64,000 nucleotides of DNA. Source: VRUE01 sp963822295 (GTDB lineage: Bacteria; Actinomycetota; Thermoleophilia; Solirubrobacterales; 70-9). Where the stretch lies: the NCBI GenBank assembly GCA_963822295.1, contig CAWGHD010000002.1, forward strand, positions 868,001-932,000. The letters run 5' to 3'. This document shows, piece after piece, positions 58,217 through 64,000 of the stretch. The notes under the pieces are model-generated. The model was not told the DNA's origin. It saw only the letters and a list, made by a program, of their open reading frames with translations, and made no database searches. How positions within the stretch are numbered: position 1 is the stretch's first letter; each line of letters starts with the position of its first letter. The position numbers and the translations under genes were made by a program.

Positions 58217-60157
58217 TCAGGACTCGCTCTCGCGGCGCACCCGCTCGACGAACTCCGCCACCGGCATCGCTCCCAGCTCGCCCTCGTCGTGGGCGCGGAC
58301 GGCGAGGGCGCCCCCCTCCTGCTCGCGGTCGCCGACGACGAGCATGTACGGATAGCGGCCGAGCTCGGCGTCGCGGATCTTCTTGCCGACCGACTCCGAG
58401 CGCCCGTCGAGGGCGACCCGCACGCCCGCGTCGCGGAGCTCCCGCTCGACCGTCGCCGCGTACTCGTTGTGGCGGTCGGCGACCGGCAGGACGATCGCCT
58501 GCACCGGCGCCAGCCAGACCGGGAAGCGGCCCGCGTGGTGCTCGATCAGGATCCCGGCGAAGCGCTCCATCGAGCCCAACAGGGCGCGGTGGATCATCAC
58601 CGGGCGCTGCTGCTCGTCGTTTTCGTCCGTGTAGGAGAGGTCGAACCGCTCCGGCATGAAGAAGTCGACCTGGCAGGTCCCGCACTGCCACGAGCGGCCG
58701 AGCGCGTCGGTCACGTGGAAGTCGATCTTCGGCCCGTAGAAGGCGCCGTCGCCCGGGTTGAGCTGGTGCTCGCGGCCCTGGGCCTCGAGCGCCGTCCGCA
58801 GCGCCTGCTCGGCCTGCTCCCACTGCTCGGCGCTCCCGATCGACTTCTCGGGGCGGGTCGAGAGCTCGACCCGCACGTCCTCGAAGCCGAAGCGGGCGTA
58901 GAGCTCGTCGATCGCCTCGCAGACCGCGGTCACCTCGTCGGTGATCTGCTCCGGCGTGCAGTAGATGTGGGCGTCGTCCTGGGTGAAGGCGCGCACCCGC
59001 AGCAGACCGTGCAGGACGCCCTCGCGCTCGGCCCGACTGACCTGGCCGAACTCGGCGATGCGCAGGGGCAGCTCCCGGTAGGAGTGGCGCTCGGCGCCGA
59101 AGACGAGGCAGGCGCCGGGGCAGTTCATGGGGCGGATCGCGAACTCGCGCTCGCCCGACTCGGTGAAGTACATGTTCTCGCGGTAGTTGTCGTAGTGGCC
59201 GGAGCGGTGCCAGAGCTCGACGTCCATCACCTCGGGGGTCTTGATCTCCTGATAGCCGCGCTTGTCGAGCTGTTTCTGGACCTCGGCCTCGATCAGGCGC
59301 AGCAGGCTCGTCCCGTTGTCGAGCCAGAACGGCATCCCCGGCGCCTCCTCGCGCAGCATGAAGAGGCCGAGCTGGGGGCCGAGGCGGCGGTGGTCCCGCG
59401 CCTTCGCCTGCTCGATGCGCTCGACGTGGGCCTCGAGCTCCTTCTTCGAGAAGAAGGCGGTGCCGTAGATCCTGGTCAGCATCTCGCGGCTCTCGTCGCC
59501 GCGCCAGTAGGCGCCCGCCACCGAGTTCAGCTTGACCGCCTTGATCCGCCCCGTGTCGGGTCCGTGGGGGCCGCGGCAGAGGTCCTCGAAGGGCCCGTTG
59601 CGGTAGAGCGAGACGGTCTCCACCCCTTCGTCGGCGACGAGGTCTTCGATCAGCTCGACCTTGAAGCCCTCGTCCTGGCCCTTGAAGATCTCGATCGCCT
59701 CGGCGACCGGCACGTCGCGGCGCGAGAACTCCTCCGCGGCGGCGATGTGCGCCCGCATCGCCTCCTCGATCGGCTCCAGGTCGGCGTCGGTGATCTTCAC
59801 GTCGGGCGGGAACTCGAAGTCGTAGTAGAAGCCGTTCTCGATCGCCGGCCCGATCGTCACCTTGACGCCCGGGTAGAGCTCCTGCACCGCCTCCGCCATC
59901 ACGTGCGCGGCGTCGTGGCGGATCAGGTCGAGCGCCTCGGGGTCGCGGTCGGTGAGGATCGCGATCTCGGCGCCGTCGGGCAGCGCGGCGGAGAGGTCGC
60001 GCAGCTCGCCGTCGACGCGGATCGCCAGGGCGGCCTTGGCCAGCCCGGGCCCGATCGCCGCCGCGGCGTCGGCCCCACTGGCGCCGTCCGGCAGCTCCAG
60101 CGGCTTCCCGTCGGGCAGCTTGACCGTGATCTTGGTGCTCGCCTCCATGGCGGCCAT
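58217..60157 (-). CDS. thrS: Threonyl-tRNA synthetase
   Basis: 646 residues from ATG 60157 (60148 is possible). The N-terminal TGS domain starts TKITVKLPDGKPLELPDGAS. The editing domain has DLIRHDAAHVMAEAVQELYP and YYDFEFPPDVKITDADLEPI. The catalytic core has MNCPGACLVFGAERHSYREL, RVRAFTQDDAHIYCTPEQIT and YGPKIDFHVTDALGRSWQCG, with zinc-ligand Cys/His. The anticodon domain ends VVGDREQEGGALAVRAHDEG. Length is normal. No T-box was found upstream, only a palindromic element. Confidence 0.97.
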   Translation of the reverse strand: MAAMEASTKITVKLPDGKPLELPDGASGADAAAAIGPGLAKAALAIRVDGELRDLSAALPDGAEIAILTDRDPEALDLIRHDAAHVMAEAVQELYPGVKVTIGPAIENGFYYDFEFPPDVKITDADLEPIEEAMRAHIAAAEEFSRRDVPVAEAIEIFKGQDEGFKVELIEDLVADEGVETVSLYRNGPFEDLCRGPHGPDTGRIKAVKLNSVAGAYWRGDESREMLTRIYGTAFFSKKELEAHVERIEQAKARDHRRLGPQLGLFMLREEAPGMPFWLDNGTSLLRLIEAEVQKQLDKRGYQEIKTPEVMDVELWHRSGHYDNYRENMYFTESGEREFAIRPMNCPGACLVFGAERHSYRELPLRIAEFGQVSRAEREGVLHGLLRVRAFTQDDAHIYCTPEQITDEVTAVCEAIDELYARFGFEDVRVELSTRPEKSIGSAEQWEQAEQALRTALEAQGREHQLNPGDGAFYGPKIDFHVTDALGRSWQCGTCQVDFFMPERFDLSYTDENDEQQRPVMIHRALLGSMERFAGILIEHHAGRFPVWLAPVQAIVLPVADRHNEYAATVERELRDAGVRVALDGRSESVGKKIRDAELGRYPYMLVVGDREQEGGALAVRAHDEGELGAMPVAEFVERVRRESES

Positions 60158-60190
60158 GCTACTTACGCGCCTGGCGTGCTCGGACCCGAG

Positions 60191-60230
60191 ACCCCGACGA
60201 CGTTGTCCCCGCATAGCGGGGACAACGTCG
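60191..60230 (+). repeat. Dispersed palindromic element, copy 2 (between thrS and a membrane protein gene)
   Basis: CGACGTTGTCCCCGC (60198-60212) and GCGGGGACAACGTCG (60216-60230) form a perfect 15-bp stem around ATA. Within it the 35-base unit (60191-60225) equals copy 1 at 17572-17606 in all but the loop, in opposite orientation. It lies eight bases past the stop of the minus-strand membrane gene (60238) and 34 bases upstream of thrS. It is not followed by a U-run. Confidence 0.78.
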
Positions 60231-60237
60231 CGTGGGT

Positions 60238-62049
60238 CTACCGCGAGACCCCCGAGCGGGCTTGGCGGACGGCGATCAGGGGGCATGCGCTCTCGCCCCG
60301 AGGCCGACGCTTCGTTTCCCAGAGCAGGTAGGGCGCGGCGAACTTGCGGAGTCGCATGCCGGTGTACGGCGGCGGCACAAGCCGGGCTTCCTGCATGGTC
60401 GCGTCCTGATCCTCGGATCGGCCGCCCTCAACCACGAAGCGCACACCGGGAGGCGGCTCGTCGCCCGTCCCGAAACGTTCGGGAAGCTCCTGATCGATGC
60501 AAACGCGGCCACCGCGCAGCTCCCAGACGAGGTAGGGCTCGCCCTGTTCCTCGGCGAGCAGTTTTGGCGGCGCCAGAACGAGGGTCGAATCTTCCGCTAC
60601 GAGCGGTCGCAGCTCGGTTAGCTGCGGCCAATAGTGAGTCGGCCCGACCGGGGCGTTGGCGAAGGCGAGCAGGGAACAGCCGGCGGCGGCGGCCATGTAG
60701 AGGACGCCGACCGGCCTGCGCAGGAGCGGCAGCAGGATCACGAGGGCGGCGATCGGCGCCGCGATCACGATCGCCTTCGAAGCCGTGTAGGGGGTGCCGG
60801 CGAGGCGGGCGAGGGCGTAGACCGTGGCGACGGAGAGCAGGCCGGCGACGACCGCGGTCTCACGGCGCAGCCAGCAGAGGACGAGGCCGTAGAGGAGCAG
60901 GATCGCGCCGAAGGCGGCGCCGAGGTAGTAGCCGAGTGCCGGCACGGCGCCGTCCCCGGGCGAGAGGCGGAAGTCGCCGGAGGGCCAGATCCCGAGCGCC
61001 TCGAACGGCGAGACCTGGCCGAAGAGGTTGCCGAGGCCGGGGCCGTCGGGGTCGAAGGTCTCGAAGCGGCGGAACTCGACCATGCGGCCGATCTCGGGCG
61101 CGATCAGGACGCCGAACAGGAGAACTGCCCACAGGACCGACCTCCCGACCGCGGGTCCCATCGCGGGAGAAGGGGCGCCGGCGGAAGCGCGGAAACGACT
61201 GGAGACAAACTCCAGAGCACCCCAGATCACGGCGGCGGCCACCAGCCAGATGAGGCCCGCGTAGCTGTAGACGTAGACCGAGCCCACGGCAATGAGCGCC
61301 GCCGGGACGAAGCGCAGCGGAAGCCCTCGCCAGTCCGGGCGCGCGGCCTCGCGCAGCGCCAGGACGAAGGCGAGCAGGAACAGCGCCTGCATCGTCTCCT
61401 TGAAGGACCCCTGGGCGTAGTAGGAGGCGACCATGTAGGCGAGGCCGACGACGAGGGCGGCGGCGATGCGCGGGAGCCGCGGAGCGTCGTCGAAGGCGGC
61501 GAGCGCGGTCAGCGCGGCGAGAACCGCGACCGCGATCGTCAGGCCGTCGAAGGCCTGGACCAGGCCGATGCCGAGCCCGTTGTGGAGGGCGACGGCGATC
61601 GCGTGCGGCCCGAGCGGGTAGCCCTGGTTGAGGAGCTGCGAGTCGTGGCCGCCCGCGAGCCGGTCGCCGGCCAGCAGGTGCTGGGACATGTCCGGGTTGA
61701 AGCCCGTGCCGAGGATCCCGAAGTGGCCTTCGACGACGAAGGGGAGCGACGCGGCGGCGAGCGCCCCCAGGCCGACCGGGAGCGCCAGCGCCGGCTCTCC
61801 CCCGCCGCGCTCGAGGCGGCCCTTGAGGAAGAGGGCCGCAGCAACGGCGAGCACGCCGACCAGGACGGCCGAGGCCGCTCCGTCGCCGGGAAGCCGCACC
61901 GTCCCCCAGCAGATCGCGCAGAGCAGCGCCAGGCCCACCGCCGGCGCGAGCCAGGACCAGCGCCGCGGCCCGCAGAGGGCGATCGCCGCCTGGCCGATCG
62001 CCAGCGCCGCGGCGCAGATCAGAAGTGTGGCGACGTAAGTGCCCAGCAT
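60238..62049 (-). CDS. Large polytopic membrane protein, GT-C-like, function unknown
   Basis: 603 residues with about 12-14 hydrophobic helices, e.g. LLICAAALAIGQAAIALCG, LAPAVGLALLCAICWGTVRL, AVAVLAALTALAAF and FVPAALIAVGSVYVYSYAGL. An early extracellular loop (FGILGTGFNPDMSQHLLAGD) bears the Asp-rich region where GT-C enzymes act. A soluble C-terminal domain of ~120 residues (WPQLTELRPLVAEDSTLVLA) ends it. This fits membrane glycosyltransferases or arabinofuranosyl-type enzymes, without proof of function. It is transcribed towards thrS. Confidence 0.78.
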   Translation of the reverse strand: MLGTYVATLLICAAALAIGQAAIALCGPRRWSWLAPAVGLALLCAICWGTVRLPGDGAASAVLVGVLAVAAALFLKGRLERGGGEPALALPVGLGALAAASLPFVVEGHFGILGTGFNPDMSQHLLAGDRLAGGHDSQLLNQGYPLGPHAIAVALHNGLGIGLVQAFDGLTIAVAVLAALTALAAFDDAPRLPRIAAALVVGLAYMVASYYAQGSFKETMQALFLLAFVLALREAARPDWRGLPLRFVPAALIAVGSVYVYSYAGLIWLVAAAVIWGALEFVSSRFRASAGAPSPAMGPAVGRSVLWAVLLFGVLIAPEIGRMVEFRRFETFDPDGPGLGNLFGQVSPFEALGIWPSGDFRLSPGDGAVPALGYYLGAAFGAILLLYGLVLCWLRRETAVVAGLLSVATVYALARLAGTPYTASKAIVIAAPIAALVILLPLLRRPVGVLYMAAAAGCSLLAFANAPVGPTHYWPQLTELRPLVAEDSTLVLAPPKLLAEEQGEPYLVWELRGGRVCIDQELPERFGTGDEPPPGVRFVVEGGRSEDQDATMQEARLVPPPYTGMRLRKFAAPYLLWETKRRPRGESACPLIAVRQARSGVSR

Positions 62050-62094
62050 CTTCGCGGGCGAGCCTAGACGGCGCCGGTCAGCAGCGCGGGGCGA

Positions 62095-62379
62095 TCACCA
62101 GGGCAGGCGGGAGCACTCGTCGAGCGCCTCGTTGCGGGTCCCGTCTTCCGGATCGAGGACGACGTGCCCGCCGCGGGCCTTTTCGAACTCGTTGAATTTC
62201 CCGCCCGCCTCCACGAGGGGATGGGAGCCGGCCGGGTAGCGCAGATCGGCCGCGGTGATGCAGTTGCGGTAGTGCGCCTCGCCGGCGATCCAGCCGACCA
62301 GGAGGAGGATCAGGACCGCGAGGATCGCGGCGACCGCGATCGCCTTTTTGCCCAGCGCCAGGGAGACTTCCATTTTCAT
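62095..62379 (-). CDS. Small single-pass membrane protein downstream of tRNA-Val
   Basis: 94 residues. A short N-terminus precedes one helix (AIAVAAILAVLILLLVGWIA), then an external part with HYRNCITAADLRYPAGSHPL and ALDECSRLPW, two Cys that may pair. Its ATG (62379) lies one base beyond the tRNA-Val 3' end, with a second in-frame ATG at 62373. There is no room for a Shine-Dalgarno outside the tRNA, so after tRNA 3' processing the message would be nearly leaderless. Not recognised as a family. Confidence 0.7.
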   Translation of the reverse strand: MKMEVSLALGKKAIAVAAILAVLILLLVGWIAGEAHYRNCITAADLRYPAGSHPLVEAGGKFNEFEKARGGHVVLDPEDGTRNEALDECSRLPW

Positions 62380-62380
62380 A

Positions 62381-62453
62381 TGGGCGTTACTGGGCTCGAA
62401 CCAGTGACCTCCAGCTTGTCGAGCTGGCGCTCTCCCAACTGAGCTAAACGCCC
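62381..62453 (-). tRNA. tRNA-Val (GAC)
   Basis: The 73-base minus-strand sequence folds fully: acceptor GGGCGTT/AACGCCC with discriminator A, D arm GCTC/GAGC, anticodon arm CCAGC-TCGACAA-GCTGG with anticodon GAC, variable AGGTC, and T arm ACTGG-TTCGAGC-CCAGT. CCA is not encoded. No integrase or attachment duplication was seen at its 3' end, where the small membrane gene starts one base later. Confidence 0.97.
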
Positions 62454-62515
62454 CGGTGCCGTGAATCTAGCAGCGGCGCGTGCCTGGGCACCGGCTCCGG
62501 CGGCCGCTCAAGGAA

Positions 62516-62635
62516 TTCCCTGCAAGCGTCGATGCATGGGGGCGAAACTATTTAGCCCCCGGAGTGTTTATTAGTCCGCAGGACCGACGAGCCAGGGGAA
62601 CACACTTCTTCACTGGTGGCACGTCCTTCGGAAAC
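62516..62635 (+). ncRNA. Candidate structured RNA or 5' leader (unclassified)
   Basis: The 248-base gap between tRNA-Val and the acetyltransferase gene is unusually long for this window. TTCCCTG (62516-62522) pairs with CAGGGGAA (62593-62600, one bulge), and CGTCG (62527-62531) with CGACG (62585-62589). They close a junction holding two hairpins, GGGGGC/GCCCCC (62538-62560) and GTCC/GGAC (62574-62584). A strong intrinsic terminator follows at 62636. It could be a small RNA or an attenuating leader for the acetyltransferase. It matched no riboswitch family I know. The minus-strand part 62454-62515 would hold the tRNA promoter. Confidence 0.45.
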
Positions 62636-62662
62636 AAAAGGGCCCCTAACGGGGCCCTTTTT
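62636..62662 (+). terminator. Strong intrinsic terminator before the acetyltransferase gene
   Basis: AAAA GGGCCCC TAAC GGGGCCC TTTTT is a perfect stem with a U-run on the plus strand (and a shorter one on the minus strand). It lies 40 bases upstream of the acetyltransferase ATG, not after any recognised plus-strand gene, so it must end a transcript starting in 62454-62635 or act as an attenuator. Confidence 0.85.
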
Positions 62663-62701
62663 CCGTTTGCGAGCGGAGCGCCCCGGGCCTACCCTGGGTC
62701 G

Positions 62702-63532
62702 ATGGGCTCCCACGACCGCATCGACGCGGCGGCGCTCGACGCGCTCGAGCAGCGGTTCTGGCGCGAGGTCTGGGAGACGGCGGTCCCCGACGCGGTCGCC
62801 GAGCACGGGATCGAGCTGCGCCGCTTCGGCCCGCTGCAGGCGACCGCGATCGCCGACCTGCCCCGCGCCCGCTGGCTCAACCTCGTGCTCGGCGCGACCG
62901 CGCCCGGAGCCGTCAGCGAAGGCCACCTCGCGGCCGCCGTCGAGTGGATCGAGTCGATGGAGGTGGACTACTACGTCCCCGTCACCCCCGCGGTCGCGGG
63001 CACCGGCGCCGCCGAGGACTGGCTCAACCAGCGCGGCTACGGCCGTGGATACGGCTGGATGAAGTTCGTCCGCGACGCCTCCCCGCCGGATCTTCCCGAG
63101 CGCGAGGGCGTCGAGGTCTTCGAGCTGGCCGAAGGCGAAGGAGAGGGCTTCAGCTCGATCGTCGCCGAGGGCTTCGAGCTCCCCGTCTGGGCGGGCACCC
63201 TGTTCTACGACCTTCCGGGTCGCGAGGGCTGGCACTGCTACGTCGCCGCCGTCGACGGCCAGCCCGCGGCCTGCGCGGCGATGCTGGCGTCCGCGGACGG
63301 CATCGCCGAGTTCGGGCTGGCCGCGACCCTCGACCGGGCCCGCGGCCGCGGCTGCCAGACGGCGCTGCTGCGACGACGGATCGTCGACGCCGCGGCGATC
63401 GGCTGCCACACCCTCTTCGTCGAGACCGGCGAGCGGGTCGCCGACCGTCCCTCGGGCAGCTACCGAAACATCCTCCGCGCCGGGTTCAGGGAGGCCTACC
63501 TGAGGCCGAACTGGCAGCCGCCGGGCGCCTAG
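62702..63532 (+). CDS. GNAT-family N-acetyltransferase
   Basis: 276 residues from ATG 62702. The C-terminal GNAT fold has GEGFSSIVAEGFELPVWAGT, YVAAVDGQPAACAAMLAS, the acetyl-CoA motif in LDRARGRGCQTALLRRRIVD and the closing CHTLFVETGER, SYRNILRAGFREAYLRPNW. The N-terminal ~120 residues (RFWREVWETAVPDAVAEHGI) look like a degenerate second GNAT half. The substrate is unknown. The frame is open well upstream of the ATG through the terminator, which is unlikely to be coding. The stop overlaps that of the stress protein by four bases. Confidence 0.83.
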   Translation: MGSHDRIDAAALDALEQRFWREVWETAVPDAVAEHGIELRRFGPLQATAIADLPRARWLNLVLGATAPGAVSEGHLAAAVEWIESMEVDYYVPVTPAVAGTGAAEDWLNQRGYGRGYGWMKFVRDASPPDLPEREGVEVFELAEGEGEGFSSIVAEGFELPVWAGTLFYDLPGREGWHCYVAAVDGQPAACAAMLASADGIAEFGLAATLDRARGRGCQTALLRRRIVDAAAIGCHTLFVETGERVADRPSGSYRNILRAGFREAYLRPNWQPPGA

Positions 63533-64000
63533 GCGTCGTCGGCGGCGGGAACCAGCAGGACCGAGCAGTCGGCGCCGCTGACGACCCGCTCGCTGACGCT
63601 GCCCAGCGACTTGATCCCGCGCAGGCCGCGCCGGCCGGCGACGATCAGGGAGGCCTTCGCCTCGCGGGCGGTCTCGATGATCTCCTTCTTGGCGTGGCCT
63701 TCGGGCCGCTTCAGCTCCGGGGCCTGTCCGGTCACCTTCTCGATCTCGGCGACCTGCTCGTCGAGCACGCCGTCCTCCTCGGGGTGCTTCTTGTCGGCGA
63801 CGTGGACGATCTTCACCTTCGCATCGAAGGTCGCTGCCAGCGCCGCGGCGGCGCGGACCGGCTCCCAGGACCCGGCTGAGCCGTCGCTGGCGAGCACGAT
63901 GTCCCTGGGGAAGGGGTCGGAGCCCGGCGCCTCGCGGGCGATCAGCAGCGGGCCCTCGGTCCCGTGCGCGGCCTCGCTGGCGGTGCTGCCGAAGAGGATC
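63529..64000 (-). CDS. Tandem universal stress protein, 5' truncated by window edge
   Basis: At least 157 residues; the frame stays open to the right edge. The visible part holds the end of a first Usp domain (ILFGSTASEAAHGTEGPLLI) and a complete short second one: DIVLASDGSAGSWEPVRAAA, AKVKIVHVADKKHPEEDGVL and ASLIVAGRRGLRGIKSLGSV followed by SERVVSGADCSVLLV. The ATP-binding GxxGx9G(S/T) pattern is partly kept as AGRRGLRGIKSLGSVSERV. These cytoplasmic proteins bind ATP or act as stress factors; the target is unknown. Confidence 0.88.
   Translation of the reverse strand, partial: ILFGSTASEAAHGTEGPLLIAREAPGSDPFPRDIVLASDGSAGSWEPVRAAAALAATFDAKVKIVHVADKKHPEEDGVLDEQVAEIEKVTGQAPELKRPEGHAKKEIIETAREAKASLIVAGRRGLRGIKSLGSVSERVVSGADCSVLLVPAADDA

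Noticed and set aside
60158..60237. A thrS T-box or tRNA-like operator upstream of thrS
   Set aside because: The gap holds only the palindromic repeat; no T-box sequence or specifier stem fits within 80 bases.
62381..62520. tRNA-Val as an integration site for a mobile element
   Set aside because: No integrase gene, duplicated tRNA end or foreign composition is seen on either side.
62591..62662. T-box leader suggested by GGTGGCAC followed by a terminator
   Set aside because: The bases before and after do not form the T-box antiterminator (no AGGG...CCCU pairing around the UGGN bulge), no stem I specifier loop was found, and the downstream gene is an acetyltransferase, not an amino-acid gene.
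62480..62701. N-terminal extension of the acetyltransferase frame back to 62480
   Set aside because: The frame crosses a perfect intrinsic terminator and has no protein-like sequence before 62702.

Overview
The window is a very GC-rich, gene-dense bacterial chromosome segment with short intergenic gaps (none over about 250 bases), many 1-8 base stop/start overlaps and frequent GTG/TTG starts. Gene content points to a high-GC actinobacterium, most plausibly of the Thermoleophilia/Solirubrobacterales lineage: classical menaquinone genes, GatCAB plus GltX for Gln-tRNA, Rpf-like and class E-like sortase cell-wall proteins, tandem universal stress proteins, and secreted proteins whose C-terminal beta domains and CKKGGWK tails are, as I recall, common in that lineage. 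The taxonomic call is inference. No phage, transposon, integrase or CRISPR was seen. Layout: 1-4.4 kb carries menB (cut by the left edge), menA, menC and menD, with a perfect hairpin between menC and menD. 4.4-6.9 kb has two secreted proteins (MopE-type metal-binding/RTX-like, and a TolB-like propeller). 6.9-10.5 kb is an ilvB-ilvN-menF operon, so isochorismate synthase is coupled to branched-chain amino acid genes. 10.5-15.9 kb is an envelope/glycolipid block: an SQD1-type UDP-sulfoquinovose synthase, two paralogous GT-C-like membrane transferases and a GT2 enzyme. 16-21 kb has type II NADH dehydrogenase (with a perfect operator-like palindrome at its start) and gatC-gatA-gatB. 21-28 kb has a GMC oxidoreductase, a Pro/Gln-tailed membrane protein, folD, pcrA and a lipoprotein. 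28-30.2 kb is a cysteine operon: cysteine-free Rrf2 regulator, cysK, cysE. 30.2-32 kb has two convergent LuxR-HTH regulators, one with an eroded receiver pocket and one an HDOD-LuxR fusion. 32-37.7 kb has gltX, a two-gene secreted-protein operon behind a c-di-GMP-I (GEMM-I) riboswitch, endonuclease IV, an acyl-CoA dehydrogenase and a Cys-rich protein. 37.8-44 kb has dnaE, a secreted RTX-like protein and a coiled-coil/Rpf-like cell-wall protein. 44-60 kb is housekeeping: argG, a sortase, pheS-pheT-argC-argJ-argB-argD, an SPOUT methyltransferase, rpmI-rplT, infC and thrS, with an inverted wecB splitting the usual infC-rpmI-rplT operon. 60-64 kb has a large membrane protein, a small membrane protein starting one base after tRNA-Val(GAC), a structured-RNA candidate ending in a strong terminator, an acetyltransferase, and a universal stress protein cut by the right edge. 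Most notable for follow-up: the riboswitch with visible competing helices over a strong Shine-Dalgarno; the uncertain second cistron it controls; two kinds of dispersed palindromic elements; the orphan structured RNA next to tRNA-Val; and the HDOD-LuxR regulator.
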